DNA from: Lachnospiraceae bacterium
GTDB taxonomy: Bacteria; Bacillota; Clostridia; Lachnospirales; Lachnospiraceae
Direction of reading: 5' to 3'
NCBI GenBank assembly: GCA_017618075.1
Contig: JAFZUY010000023.1
Coordinates: 62,001-126,000, forward strand
Length of the DNA: 64,000 bases
The translations under genes and the position numbers were made by a program. Shown here piece after piece: positions 47,000 to 56,234 of this stretch; the first letter of the stretch is position 1, and each line of letters begins with the position of its first letter. The notes beneath the pieces were generated by a model that was not told the origin of the DNA, ran no database searches, and saw only the letters and a list, made by a program, of their open reading frames with translations.

Positions 47000-48541
47000 T
47001 TGTTCGATTTGATATTGACTCAGAATTCCACATTTATTATCGGCCAGGTTGCCTGGGTTCTCGGTAAATTAATGAACGGAATTGTATTTGTTCTTGATAA
47101 AATCGCATCACTTTGGGGCGGAACAGCCAATCTCGGTGTTGCAATTATCATCTTTACAGTTATTATTTATCTTTTAATGTTACCCTTAACAATTAAACAG
47201 CAGAAGTTCTCCAAAATGTCTGCAATCATGAATCCTGAGATTCAGGCTATTCAGGCTAAGTACAAAGGTACAAAAGATCCTGATTTAATGCAGCAGATGC
47301 AGCAGGAAACCAATGCGGTTTATGCTAAATACGGAGTATCACCTACCGGCAGCTGCGTTCAGCTTTTGATCCAGATGCCTATCCTTTTTGCACTTTACCG
47401 TGTTATCTATGCAATTCCCGCATATGTTCCCATGGTAAAGAAAGTATTCATGGATACTGTTAATACCATGATGGGTGTTAATACAACAACAAATCTTGTT
47501 GATGATCCTGATATGTTTATGAAATCAGCCAAATTTATTCAGGATTCACACAAAGTAATGGCACCCGCCAATATTTTCTCTAAGACACTTACAGAAAAAA
47601 CAGTCAGCAACATTTCATCATTTGCAGCATATAAGAAACAGTTCAAACCTGAATTCTTAAATATCGATACGATTTCGATTGACAATATTACAAGCAATCT
47701 TATAAACGGCGATAAGGCAGTTGCAAATGTAGAAACAACCAGAAATACATTTATTGATGTATTAAACAGAGCAAGTTCTGCAGACTGGTCTTATCTTAAA
47801 GATTTCTTTGCAGGAAATTCCAATCTGGTTAGCAGTATTTCTGAAACACAGGAAAAATTAAGATTATTCAATACTTTCCTCGGAATCAACATCGGTTATT
47901 CACCTTTGGATAATATCAAGACTGCATGGGCAGACAGATTAACAGGTGATTCACTTGGCTGGATACTTGTTATCCTTGTAGCCGTAATGATTCCTTTACT
48001 TGCAGCTCTTACACAGTGGATAAGTGTAAAACTTGCACCTACAGCTCAGAACGATGATTCGAAGAAGGGTCAGGAAGAAAACCCCATGATGTCATCAATG
48101 AAGATGATGAACACATTTATGCCGATTATGTCCGCATTCTTCTGTTTGTCACTTCCCGCAGGTATGGGTATCTACTGGATTGTCGGTGCAGTAGTAAGAA
48201 CGATTCAGCAGGTTGCAATCAACAAGTACATCGACAAGATGGATATTGATAAGGTAATCGAAAAGAATCAGTCCAAATATGAAGAAAAGCTTAAGAAAAA
48301 AGGCGTTATTGCACAGGGAATTAATGAAAGAGCAAAAGGCTCAACCAAGTATGTAAATCCTTATGCAAGAAATAAGAGCGACAAGAATAACGAACAGCAG
48401 ATGCCTGAAAATCCTTTTAAGTCAGCAAGAAAGAAAGTTGATGATATAGCTACAGCAAAGAAGAGCGGATCTTCTTCAGGCGGAAGCATTGCATCAAAGG
48501 CAAGAATGGTAAAAGATTTTAACGAAAAAAACAATAAGTAA
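47000..48541 (+). CDS. yidC: Membrane protein insertase YidC/OxaA
   Basis: 513 aa from a TTG at 47000 behind GGAGG (6 nt). Transmembrane segments include AIIIFTVIIYLLMLPLTIKQ (about 49-68), QLLIQMPILFALYRVIYAIP, and SLGWILVILVAVMIPLLAAL. The catalytic groove and the C-terminal MMNTFMPIMSAFFCLSLPAG block are typical. It is longer than usual (~400 aa) because of an insertion (about residues 155-310) between the second and third helices, predicted outside the membrane. A basic tail with Lys/Ser/Gly-rich sequence follows. Confidence 0.93.
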   Translation: MFDLILTQNSTFIIGQVAWVLGKLMNGIVFVLDKIASLWGGTANLGVAIIIFTVIIYLLMLPLTIKQQKFSKMSAIMNPEIQAIQAKYKGTKDPDLMQQMQQETNAVYAKYGVSPTGSCVQLLIQMPILFALYRVIYAIPAYVPMVKKVFMDTVNTMMGVNTTTNLVDDPDMFMKSAKFIQDSHKVMAPANIFSKTLTEKTVSNISSFAAYKKQFKPEFLNIDTISIDNITSNLINGDKAVANVETTRNTFIDVLNRASSADWSYLKDFFAGNSNLVSSISETQEKLRLFNTFLGINIGYSPLDNIKTAWADRLTGDSLGWILVILVAVMIPLLAALTQWISVKLAPTAQNDDSKKGQEENPMMSSMKMMNTFMPIMSAFFCLSLPAGMGIYWIVGAVVRTIQQVAINKYIDKMDIDKVIEKNQSKYEEKLKKKGVIAQGINERAKGSTKYVNPYARNKSDKNNEQQMPENPFKSARKKVDDIATAKKSGSSSGGSIASKARMVKDFNEKNNK

Positions 48542-48560
48542 TCAAAGGGGTATGAATAAT

Positions 48561-49382
48561 ATGGAATATATGGAATTTAGTGCAAAGACCGTACAGGATG
48601 CAATTACCGAGGCCTGCACACATTTTGTTGTTACAAGCAGTTCACTTGAATATGAAGTTATAGATGAAGGTTCTACAGGTTTCCTTGGAATCGGTTCAAA
48701 ACCCGCAGTAATCAAGGCCAGAGCAAAGAGCGAAGAAATCGAAGAAGCTAAGGCTGTATTTACTCAGGATTCCGAGAGCGAAAAGAAAGATAACAAAAAA
48801 GAATTCAAAAAAGAAAAGAAAGAATTCAAAGAAAACAAAAAAGAAGTAAAAAAAGAAGAGAAAGCTGAAGTTAAGGCAGAAGTTAAAAAGGAAGAGCCCA
48901 AGAAGCGTGAGATCAACATTGACGCAGCAGACGTGGAAAAGAGAGCAACAGAGTTCTTAAAAGACGTACTCGCAAAAATGGAAATCGAAAACGAAGTTAA
49001 GGCTAAATACGATGCTGAAGAAAACTGCTTAAACATCGAGATTTCCGGCGAAGATATGGGCGTTCTCATCGGCAAGAGAGGACAGACACTCGATTCACTT
49101 CAGTATCTTGTATCTTTAGTAGTTAACAAAGGTACCAAGGAATACTTAAGAGTTAAGGTTGATACCGAAAACTATAGAGAAAGAAGAAACAAAACTCTCG
49201 AGAATCTTGCAAAGAACATGGCATTCAAGGTTAAGAGAACCAGAAGAAGCGTTACTCTTGAGCCCATGAATCCTTATGAGAGAAGAGTAATCCATTCGGC
49301 ATTACAGAATGACAGCTATGTAACTACTCATTCCGAAGGAGAAGAGCCTTATCGTAAAGTAGTAATCACATTAAAGAAATAA
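48561..49382 (+). CDS. jag: Jag (KhpB) RNA-binding protein
   Basis: 273 aa from the ATG at 48561 (MEYMEFSAKTVQDA); GGGG ends 11 nt upstream. An earlier in-frame ATG at 48552 is too close to that site. The N-terminal Jag domain is followed by a long Lys/Glu-rich coiled linker (about 70-120), the KH domain (GKRGQTLDSLQYLVSLVVNK) and the R3H-like C-terminus (RRVIHSALQND). It binds RNA with KhpA and affects cell elongation. It follows yidC directly. Confidence 0.9.
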   Translation: MEYMEFSAKTVQDAITEACTHFVVTSSSLEYEVIDEGSTGFLGIGSKPAVIKARAKSEEIEEAKAVFTQDSESEKKDNKKEFKKEKKEFKENKKEVKKEEKAEVKAEVKKEEPKKREINIDAADVEKRATEFLKDVLAKMEIENEVKAKYDAEENCLNIEISGEDMGVLIGKRGQTLDSLQYLVSLVVNKGTKEYLRVKVDTENYRERRNKTLENLAKNMAFKVKRTRRSVTLEPMNPYERRVIHSALQNDSYVTTHSEGEEPYRKVVITLKK

Positions 49383-49388
49383 AACCTT

Positions 49389-49410
49389 AAGGCTGCTGCG
49401 GCAGCCTTTT
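49389..49410 (+). terminator. Terminator after jag
   Basis: AAGGCTGC and GCAGCCTT form an 8-bp stem around TGCG, followed by TTGTTTTC. It ends the rpmH-jag block. Confidence 0.85.
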
Positions 49411-49425
49411 GTTTTCTTAGGGCCC

Positions 49426-49451
49426 GCGGATGAAAAATGATTTCCATCCGC
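49426..49451 (+). promoter_or_regulatory. Inverted repeat in the mnmE leader
   Basis: GCGGATG (49426-49432) and CATCCGC (49445-49451) form a 7-bp stem with a 12-nt loop. It is not followed by a T tract and lies 54 bp before mnmE, so it may be an RNA leader structure rather than a terminator. Confidence 0.4.
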
Positions 49452-49504
49452 AACAGCACGTTGAGTACTAAGTTCGCTTTATTAATAAAACAAAAGGAAG
49501 CATT

Positions 49505-50887
49505 ATGGATACTATAGCTGCTATATGTACGGCACTTTCACCGTCGGGAATAGGAATTATTAGAATATCTGGTGAAGAGGCGATAGCAATCGCTGATAAG
49601 GTTTTCAAAAGTCCTAACGGAAAAAAATTGTGTGATGAAGAATCACATACAATACATTACGGTCATATTGTTGACGACGAAGAAATCGTTGATGAAGTTC
49701 TTGTTATGCTTATGAAGGGGCCGAGATCTTACACCAAAGAAGACGTTGTGGAGATTGACTGCCACGGCGGTATTCTGGTGCTTAAGAAGGTTTTTAATCT
49801 GCTTCTTGAGAACGGCGCGCGTCCTTCAGAGCCCGGAGAGTTTACGAAGAGAGCCTTTTTAAACGGAAGAATTGACCTTACAAGTGCAGAAGCTGTAATG
49901 GATTTGATTTCTTCTAAGAGCGAAATGGCAAGAAAGAATTCTGTTTCGGTCTTAAACGGTAAAATGTATGAAAAGATTAAATCCGTTCGTGAAGAAATTC
50001 TTTTCTTTATTGCCCAAATAGAAGCTGCAATAGATGATCCCGAGCATATGTCACTTGACGGATTCGAAGAAGAATTAAATGGTAAGTTACAGGAAATACA
50101 GGCAGAAATCGAAAAACTGATTAAGTCGTATGACAGCGGAAAGATTTTAAAAGAAGGAATTAATACCGCAATTGTCGGTAAGCCCAATGCAGGCAAGTCT
50201 TCTATTTTAAATATGATTTTAAATGAGGACAGAGCGATAGTAACCGAGATTGAAGGAACCACCAGAGACACTCTCGAAGAGTCCTTTGATATCGGCGGAA
50301 TTACTCTTAATCTTGTTGATACCGCAGGTATCCGTGAGTCCGACGATCTGGTTGAAAAGATCGGTATCGAGCGTGCAAAATCCGCTATCGAAAAAGCAGA
50401 TTTGGTTTTATATGTTGCGGATTCATCAACCGAAACCAATATAATCGACGATCAGATAATTGCTTTAATTGACGGTAAAAAATCAATCTGTCTTTTAAAC
50501 AAATCCGATCTTCCCAGAGAAATGACCAAGCAGGAATTAAACGCACATTTCGAGGGCAGCACGACAAGACCTGTTTTCCTTTATACTTCTGCCAAAACAG
50601 GCGAAGGAAAAGAGGAACTTTTTGAAACAATTAAGAGCATGTTTTTCAACGGAGAGATTTCTTTTAATGATGAATTAATCGTATCGAGCCTTCGTCAGAA
50701 AAACGAACTTGTCGCAGCATCGGAAGCTCTTAAAAAAGTATCTGAATCCATTGCAAATTCAATGCCTGAAGATTTCCTTTCAATCGATTTGATGAGTGCT
50801 TATGCATCACTCGGAGAAATAATCGGCGAAGAAGTAAGCGACGATCTGGTTGATAAAATCTTCTCAGAATTCTGCATGGGAAAATAA
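49505..50887 (+). CDS. mnmE: tRNA modification GTPase MnmE (TrmE)
   Basis: 460 aa. The N-terminal folate-binding domain starts TIAAICTALSPSGIGIIRISG. The G domain has GKPNAGKSSILNMIL, DTAGI and NKSD. The C-terminal FCMGK carries the redox-active Cys (family CIGK). With MnmG it forms 5-carboxymethylaminomethyl-uridine at U34 of tRNAs reading codons ending in A or G. It is transcribed with mnmG 24 bp downstream. Confidence 0.97.
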   Translation: MDTIAAICTALSPSGIGIIRISGEEAIAIADKVFKSPNGKKLCDEESHTIHYGHIVDDEEIVDEVLVMLMKGPRSYTKEDVVEIDCHGGILVLKKVFNLLLENGARPSEPGEFTKRAFLNGRIDLTSAEAVMDLISSKSEMARKNSVSVLNGKMYEKIKSVREEILFFIAQIEAAIDDPEHMSLDGFEEELNGKLQEIQAEIEKLIKSYDSGKILKEGINTAIVGKPNAGKSSILNMILNEDRAIVTEIEGTTRDTLEESFDIGGITLNLVDTAGIRESDDLVEKIGIERAKSAIEKADLVLYVADSSTETNIIDDQIIALIDGKKSICLLNKSDLPREMTKQELNAHFEGSTTRPVFLYTSAKTGEGKEELFETIKSMFFNGEISFNDELIVSSLRQKNELVAASEALKKVSESIANSMPEDFLSIDLMSAYASLGEIIGEEVSDDLVDKIFSEFCMGK

Positions 50888-50911
50888 TAAATAGGAAAAG
50901 TTATTATTCAA

Positions 50912-52813
50912 ATGGAAAATAACAAAAACAATCTGATAATTGAAACGGACGTATGTGTCATCGGTGCAGGTCATGCAGGTTGTGAGGCAGCTCTCGCAAC
51001 GGCAAGGCTTGGTTTTGATACCGTCATTTTTACGGTTTCCGTGGAAAGTATTGCTTTGATGCCCTGTAACCCCAATGTAGGCGGAACGAGCAAAGGTCAT
51101 TTGGTTAGAGAAATCGATGCTTTGGGCGGAGAGATGGGCAAGAATATCGACAAGACTTTTATTCAGTCCAAGATGCTTAATCTCTCAAAAGGTCCCGCAG
51201 TTCATTCGCTTAGAGCTCAGGCAGATAAAGCAAATTACTCACATGCAATGAGAGAAACTCTTGAAAATCAGGAAAATCTGACCATCAAGCAGGGTGAAGT
51301 TTGTGAGATTCTTTTTGACGAAGACGGTGATAACAAAATTATAAAAGGTGTTCGAATTTTTACCGGAACAACTTATCTTTGCAAAGCTGTTATTATTTGC
51401 TCCGGAACATATTTAAACGCAAGATGTTTATGCGGTGAAGCAATTACATACACCGGTCCGAACGGCCTTCAGGCTGCAACGCATTTATCCGAATCCTTAA
51501 ATGCAATGGGTGTTACACTTCGAAGATTTAAGACCGGAACTCCTGCAAGAATGGATAAGAGAAGTCTTGATTTTTCGAAGATGGAAGAGCAGAAAGGTGA
51601 TGAAAAAATCATTCCTTTTTCATTCTCCACAAATCCTGAAGATATCCAGAAAGATCAGGTTTCATGCTACCTGACATACACTAACGAAGAGACTCATAAA
51701 ATAATCAGAGCAAATCTTGACCGTTCACCTATTTATGCAGGAATCATTGAAGGAACAGGACCGAGATACTGTCCTTCGATTGAAGATAAAGTAGTTAAAT
51801 TTGCGGATAAGGAAAGACATCAGGTTTTCATCGAACCCGAAGGATTATATACCAATGAAATGTATGTCGGAGGCATGAGTTCATCGCTTCCCGAAGACGT
51901 ACAGCTTGCAATGTACAGAACCGTTCCCGGACTTGAAAACTGTAAGATTGTAAGAAACGCATATGCGATTGAATATGACTGCATCACTCCCGGACTCCTT
52001 ACACTTTCACTTGAAATAAAAGGAGTGAGCGGACTCTTTTCCGCAGGTCAGTTTAACGGTTCCTCAGGATATGAGGAAGCCGCAGCGCAGGGACTTATCG
52101 CAGGTATAAATGCAGCAAGAAAACTACAGGGTAAAGAACCTTTGATATTAGATCGAAGCGAAGCATATATCGGAGTTTTAATCGACGATCTTGTTACAAA
52201 AGAAAATCTCGAGCCTTACAGAATGATGACTTCGAGAGCCGAGTACAGACTTCTTTTACGACAGGACAATGCAGATTTCAGACTTCGAAAATTCGGTTAT
52301 GAAGTAGGTCTTGTAACAAAGGAACAGCTTGATTATGTTCTTTACAAAGATGAAAAAATTAAAGCCGAAGTTGAAAGATTAAAAACAACTTTTGTAGGTT
52401 CCGCAACTAAGAATCAGGAGTATTTAGAGTCACTCGGTTCGGCTCCTCTTCGTACCGGAACTTCCCTTGCAGAATTACTTTGCAGACCTGAAATCACATA
52501 CGAAAATCTTTCTTTCTTTGATAAGGAAAGAGAAGAGTTATCCGACGATATTATTGAGCAGGTTTGCATCAGAATAAAATACGAAGGCTATATCGAAAGA
52601 CAGGAAAGACAGGTCGCAGCTTTCAAGAAGATGGAGAAAAAACATATTCCCGAAAACATCAATTACGATGATGTTTCTTCCCTAAGACTTGAAGCCAGAC
52701 AGAAGTTAAAACTATTCAAACCTTTGTCTGTTGGTCAGGCATCAAGAATAAGCGGTGTTACTCCTGCGGATGTATCCGTTCTTTTGATATATCTTGCATC
52801 AATCGGAAAATAA
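50912..52813 (+). CDS. mnmG: tRNA uridine-5-carboxymethylaminomethyl modification enzyme MnmG (GidA)
   Basis: 633 aa. The FAD motif [17 protein letters not shown] (about 17-33), the conserved [21 protein letters not shown] and the C-terminal [10 protein letters not shown] block are all present. It uses FAD and NADH with methylenetetrahydrofolate to modify U34 together with MnmE. A TTATATGTCC dyad follows the stop codon. Confidence 0.97.
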   Translation: MENNKNNLIIETDVCVIGAGHAGCEAALATARLGFDTVIFTVSVESIALMPCNPNVGGTSKGHLVREIDALGGEMGKNIDKTFIQSKMLNLSKGPAVHSLRAQADKANYSHAMRETLENQENLTIKQGEVCEILFDEDGDNKIIKGVRIFTGTTYLCKAVIICSGTYLNARCLCGEAITYTGPNGLQAATHLSESLNAMGVTLRRFKTGTPARMDKRSLDFSKMEEQKGDEKIIPFSFSTNPEDIQKDQVSCYLTYTNEETHKIIRANLDRSPIYAGIIEGTGPRYCPSIEDKVVKFADKERHQVFIEPEGLYTNEMYVGGMSSSLPEDVQLAMYRTVPGLENCKIVRNAYAIEYDCITPGLLTLSLEIKGVSGLFSAGQFNGSSGYEEAAAQGLIAGINAARKLQGKEPLILDRSEAYIGVLIDDLVTKENLEPYRMMTSRAEYRLLLRQDNADFRLRKFGYEVGLVTKEQLDYVLYKDEKIKAEVERLKTTFVGSATKNQEYLESLGSAPLRTGTSLAELLCRPEITYENLSFFDKEREELSDDIIEQVCIRIKYEGYIERQERQVAAFKKMEKKHIPENINYDDVSSLRLEARQKLKLFKPLSVGQASRISGVTPADVSVLLIYLASIGK

Positions 52814-52814
52814 T

Positions 52815-52842
52815 TTATATGTCCTGTTTATTGGACATATAA
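52815..52842. repeat. TTATATGTCC inverted repeat upstream of the GNAT gene
   Basis: Arms TTATATGTCC (52815-52824) and GGACATATAA (52833-52842) are separated by TGTTTATT, right after mnmG. The same arms recur after the GNAT gene (53401-53432). Confidence 0.8.
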
Positions 52843-52919
52843 TTTGATACAATGATTATATGGAAGAATAGTCATTAGTATCTTCAATAAAAAATCATTT
52901 ATGGAAAAGGGATATAAAA

Positions 52920-53378
52920 ATGATTACTCAGATTACAGATATTGAAGAAAAAATGAGAATAGCGAGACTTATTTTAGAGTCTCTTTTTGACTGGTTTGAA
53001 ATTCCCGAGACCAGAGAAAAATATATCAAAGAAAGCGCTGATCAGATTATGGTTGCAGCTTTCGAAGATGATAAACCCATCGGATTTTTATGTCTGAAAG
53101 AAACCGGCAGGGATACCGTGGAACTCGCAGTTATGGGAGTTTTACAGGATCACCACAGAAAAGGTGTCGGCAAATCTTTATTCAAATTTGCGAAAGAAAT
53201 TGCAACCGAAAAAGGTTATTCTTTTATGCAGGTTAAGACAGTTAAGATGGGTGTCTATGAAGATTATGACAGAACAAATCTTTTTTATCAGGGAGTCGGT
53301 TTTAAAGAACTTGAAGTATTTCCTCTTTACTGGGACGAAGCTAATCCCTGCCAGATTTATGTTATGTCTTTAAAGTAA
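52920..53378 (+). CDS. GNAT-family N-acetyltransferase
   Basis: 152 aa. The acetyl-CoA motif A VLQDHHRKGVGKSLFKFAKE (about 75-94) and a C-terminal IYVMSL-type strand are typical GNAT features. Its substrate is not known. The gene sits between two copies of the TTATATGTCC dyad (52815-52842 and 53401-53432), an unusual bracket for one gene. It lies in the otherwise conserved mnmG-rsmG interval, so it looks like an insertion. Confidence 0.87.
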   Translation: MITQITDIEEKMRIARLILESLFDWFEIPETREKYIKESADQIMVAAFEDDKPIGFLCLKETGRDTVELAVMGVLQDHHRKGVGKSLFKFAKEIATEKGYSFMQVKTVKMGVYEDYDRTNLFYQGVGFKELEVFPLYWDEANPCQIYVMSLK

Positions 53379-53400
53379 ATTTTTGATTTTTGTGATACGG

Positions 53401-53432
53401 TTTTATATGTCCAATTAATTGGACATATAAAA
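53401..53432. repeat. Perfect 32-bp palindrome downstream of the GNAT gene
   Basis: TTTTATATGTCCAATT is followed by its exact reverse complement AATTGGACATATAAAA with no unpaired loop. The arms match the dyad at 52815-52842. A T-rich stretch follows, so it may serve as a terminator or an operator. Confidence 0.85.
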
Positions 53433-53475
53433 TTTTTTATAATTTGATTTGATATTTTATTCATTTAGATTTTGT

Positions 53476-54189
53476 ATGGAACAGTTTATTAATGATCTTA
53501 AAGAATGGAATATAAATATATTTGATGAGCAGTTAAATCTTTTTAAAAGATATACGGCTCTTCTTCTTGAGTGGAATGAAAAGATTAATTTAACTGCCAT
53601 AACAGATATAAATGATATATATAAGAAACACTATCTTGATTCTTTATCCCTTATAAAATGTATCGATGATTTGGGTGATAAAGAATATACCCTTCTTGAT
53701 CTTGGAACCGGTGCAGGCTTTCCCGGTATACCTTTAAAGATGATGTTTCCAAATCTTAAAATCACTCTTGTAGATTCTTTAAGAAAAAGAGTTGATTATC
53801 TTAATCTTGTTATAGATGAATTAGGTCTTAAAAATATATCCGCCATTCATGCAAGAGCTGAAGTACTTGCACATGATGAAAAATATCGTGAGCAGTATGA
53901 CATTGTTGTATCGCGTGCTGTTGCAAATCTGTCTGTCTTAAGTGAATACTGTATTCCTTTTGTTAAAGTTGGGGGTATATTTGTATCCTATAAGTCAGGC
54001 GATTCCAATGATGAAATAGTTAGTGCTGCAAATGCGATAGGAATGCTTGGCGGTAAGAAAGCAAAAGCAATTGATTTTATTCTTCCCTCATCTGATTTCT
54101 CCAGGTGCAATGTTCTAATAGAAAAAAAGAAAAGCACAGAGGACAGATTTCCTCGCAAGGAAGGCATACCTTCCAAGCGTCCTTTATAA
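53476..54189 (+). CDS. rsmG: 16S rRNA (guanine-N7) methyltransferase RsmG (GidB)
   Basis: 237 aa from the ATG at 53476 (MEQFINDLKEWNI). A longer reading from a TTG at 53449 adds nine unsupported residues. The SAM motif LDLGTGAGFPGIPLKMMFP (about 70-88) and the VVSRAVANLSVLSEY block are characteristic. It methylates G527 (E. coli numbering) in the 530 loop of 16S rRNA. Its 3' end abuts parS module 1. RBS is weak. Confidence 0.96.
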   Translation: MEQFINDLKEWNINIFDEQLNLFKRYTALLLEWNEKINLTAITDINDIYKKHYLDSLSLIKCIDDLGDKEYTLLDLGTGAGFPGIPLKMMFPNLKITLVDSLRKRVDYLNLVIDELGLKNISAIHARAEVLAHDEKYREQYDIVVSRAVANLSVLSEYCIPFVKVGGIFVSYKSGDSNDEIVSAANAIGMLGGKKAKAIDFILPSSDFSRCNVLIEKKKSTEDRFPRKEGIPSKRPL

Positions 54190-54191
54190 TC

Positions 54192-54325
54192 TATATATAG
54201 TTGTTTCACGTGAAACATTTTCGAGAAATTTTCATGATACAACTATATAATGTTTCACGTGAAACATTATTCCCCAACATTTTGATAATTTTGTGAAACA
54301 ATTTTTTAAGGGTATCTATATATAG
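54192..54325. repeat. parS: parS module 1: two perfect parS sites, a half site and flanking palindromes
   Basis: The order is CTATATATAG (54192-54201), parS TGTTTCACGTGAAACA (54203-54218), parS (54252-54267), GTGAAACAA half site (54294-54302) and CTATATATAG (54316-54325). Both parS copies match the Bacillus consensus exactly. The same order and spacing, within 1 nt, recur at 55160-55296. Confidence 0.95.
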
Positions 54326-54417
54326 CCTGGTTACAATCCATTTTATTTTTTATTTTTATTATTTTTTTAAAACCTTGTCTGTGATAAAATGATATCACGA
54401 ATTTTGGGAGGGAATGA

Positions 54418-54825
54418 ATGAAAGTATATTTATGTTCTGCTTGCGATGTTCCGAAGCTCGCGGTAATGAACAAGTATTTAATTGAGGATGAGAAAAGTGA
54501 TAATCCTATGCAGCTTGTTGAACTCGAACACAGAATGAGCGAGTTCCTTGATACGGATTATAATGCGTATTTCTTTGTTGAAGAAAATGAAGTTGTGGGA
54601 TATGCGCTGGTTAGAAATCTGCCGGAAGGATTTTACTTAAGACAGTTTTTTATAGACAGAGATTTTAGAAGAAAGCATTACGGTACACAAGCTTTCAATG
54701 AACTTTTGAAAGTTCTTAATACTAATAATATCGGCATTGAAGTTTTGCCCTGGAATGAAAGAGGTCTTTCTTTTTGGAAGAGTCTCGGTTTTAAGGAAGC
54801 AGCGATTTCAATGAAACTTAAATAA
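54418..54825 (+). CDS. Small GNAT-like acetyltransferase
   Basis: 135 aa. Short relatives of the GNAT fold have FIDRDFRRKHYGTQAFNELL (about 80-99, the acetyl-CoA loop) and a C-terminal GLSFWKSLGFKEA block, both present. The ATG at 54418 follows GGGAGG. A dyad GTGATA-AAATGA-TATCAC (54381-54398) lies 20 bp upstream and may be an operator. The gene is one of two between the parS modules. Substrate unknown. Confidence 0.85.
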   Translation: MKVYLCSACDVPKLAVMNKYLIEDEKSDNPMQLVELEHRMSEFLDTDYNAYFFVEENEVVGYALVRNLPEGFYLRQFFIDRDFRRKHYGTQAFNELLKVLNTNNIGIEVLPWNERGLSFWKSLGFKEAAISMKLK

Positions 54826-54881
54826 TTACTGTTCGGATTTTTATGTTTTGTGAGCATTATAGACTATAAAGGTTGGCCGTT

Positions 54882-55103
54882 ATGTTTGGAATAAAGAAGG
54901 CAAAAGTAAATAATGAAATAAGCTTTGATCAAGAGAAACAGTACGCTGTAATCCGAAGTTCCATCTGTACAGGAGAAAAAGTTGCGGGTTTTAAGAATTA
55001 TTCGGATGGCCATTTCACGGAAGTAATGCTCATAAAAAGTCGGAAAGACGAAGAGATTTTCAAAGAAACCTATCATTTGGAAACTGTAAAAACTGAATAT
55101 TAG
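54882..55103 (+). CDS. Conserved 73-aa clostridial small protein
   Basis: 73 aa from the ATG at 54882 (MFGIKKAKVNNEISFDQEKQ). A TTG 9 bp upstream is less likely. The core IRSSICTGEKVAGFKNY then SDGHFTEVMLIKSRKD resembles a small family found in clostridial genomes that is sometimes mislabelled aspartate dehydrogenase. It has no nucleotide-binding motif and is too short for that enzyme. The Cys-Thr-Gly-Glu segment is its most conserved part. Function unknown. It lies between parS modules. Confidence 0.7.
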   Translation: MFGIKKAKVNNEISFDQEKQYAVIRSSICTGEKVAGFKNYSDGHFTEVMLIKSRKDEEIFKETYHLETVKTEY

Positions 55104-55159
55104 GAGTATGGTAAATACTTCTCAACAATATCTTGTAATCAGTTTTTAAACTAACATAT

Positions 55160-55314
55160 CTATATATAGTTGTTTCACGTGAAACATTTTTTGAGACTAA
55201 AAGGACATTTGACTATATAATGTTTCACGTGAAACATTTTTATACAATATTTTGATAATAGACGTGAAACAAGAAAAACGGACAACATATATATAGTATG
55301 TTTCATGTGAAACA
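55160..55314. repeat. parS: parS module 2: two perfect parS sites, a half site and a degenerate parS
   Basis: CTATATATAG (55160-55169), parS TGTTTCACGTGAAACA (55171-55186), parS (55221-55236), GTGAAACAA half site (55264-55272), ATATATATAG (55287-55296) and TGTTTCATGTGAAACA (55299-55314, one mismatch). It repeats module 1 in order and spacing. The remaining spacer to parA (55315-55465) is AT-rich and holds the parAB ribosome site AAGGAGA. Confidence 0.95.
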
Positions 55315-55465
55315 ATTCAGGTCCGGCAGACTAGATATAGATATTTTCAAAACAAAACGGTCGAAAAAGAAATAAAATTCGTGATTATTATAGTAGATAA
55401 TATATATTAATAATGATATTATTTTAAAGTCGGTATAAAAAGTCAGATTTATAAGGAGAGTTCAA

Positions 55466-56227
55466 ATGGGAAGAGTTATAGCTATAGCTAATCAAAAAGG
55501 TGGTGTCGGCAAGACGACAACGGCCATTAATCTGGCAGCGGCAGTTGCAAAAAAAGGTAAAAAAGTACTTTTGATAGATATGGATCCTCAGGGAAATACA
55601 ACCTCCGGATTCGGTATAGAGAAGAATGAACTGGACGATACGGTTTACGAACTGATGCTTGGAGAATGCCCCATTAAGCAGTGCATTATCCCTGATGTTT
55701 ACGAGAACCTGTCAATCATTCCTTCAAATGTAAACTTAGCAGCAGCGGAGATTGAACTCATTGATACAGACAGAAAAGAATTTGTTTTAAAGAACGAAGT
55801 AGACTGGATAAAGGATCAGTATGATTATATCTTCATCGACTGTCCTCCTTCACTTTCCATGCTTACGGTAAATGCCATGACTACAGCCGAGAGCGTACTC
55901 GTTCCGATTCAGTGCGAGTTCTATGCAATGGAAGGTTTGAGCCAGTTAATCCATACAGTCAATCTCGTAAAAGAAAGACTCAATCCGATTCTTACAATGG
56001 AAGGCGTAGTATTTACAATGTACGATTCCAGAACCAATCTTTCACAGGATGTAGTTGATTCGGTTAAGGAAGCATTGGAAGAGAGAATTTTCGAGACAAC
56101 AATTCCGAGAAACGTAAGACTTGCAGAGGCACCCAGCTATGGAAAGCCAATCATTGATTACGATCCTAAATCTGCGGGCGCAGAGAGTTATCTCAAACTT
56201 GCTGACGAACTGCTTAGAATCAAATAA
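55466..56227 (+). CDS. parA: Chromosome partitioning ATPase ParA (Soj)
   Basis: 253 aa. The deviant Walker A is IANQKGGVGKTTTAINLAAA (about 6-25). Walker A' is VLLIDMDPQGNTTSGFG and Walker B YIFIDCPPSL. An AAGGAGA site precedes the ATG. It moves the origin region with ParB and modulates DnaA in Bacillus. The parS sites upstream place the centromere immediately beside the genes that read it. Confidence 0.97.
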   Translation: MGRVIAIANQKGGVGKTTTAINLAAAVAKKGKKVLLIDMDPQGNTTSGFGIEKNELDDTVYELMLGECPIKQCIIPDVYENLSIIPSNVNLAAAEIELIDTDRKEFVLKNEVDWIKDQYDYIFIDCPPSLSMLTVNAMTTAESVLVPIQCEFYAMEGLSQLIHTVNLVKERLNPILTMEGVVFTMYDSRTNLSQDVVDSVKEALEERIFETTIPRNVRLAEAPSYGKPIIDYDPKSAGAESYLKLADELLRIK

Positions 56228-56234
56228 AGATACA

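Noticed and set aside
49729-50439. 236-aa - strand ORF opposite mnmE
   Set aside because: Low-complexity Ser/Ile-rich translation on the reverse of a certain gene, no ribosome site.
54192-55314. parS arrays interpreted as terminators or an insertion-element end
   Set aside because: The sites match the parS consensus exactly, occur directly upstream of parAB and have conserved spacing; no transposase or target-site duplication is present.
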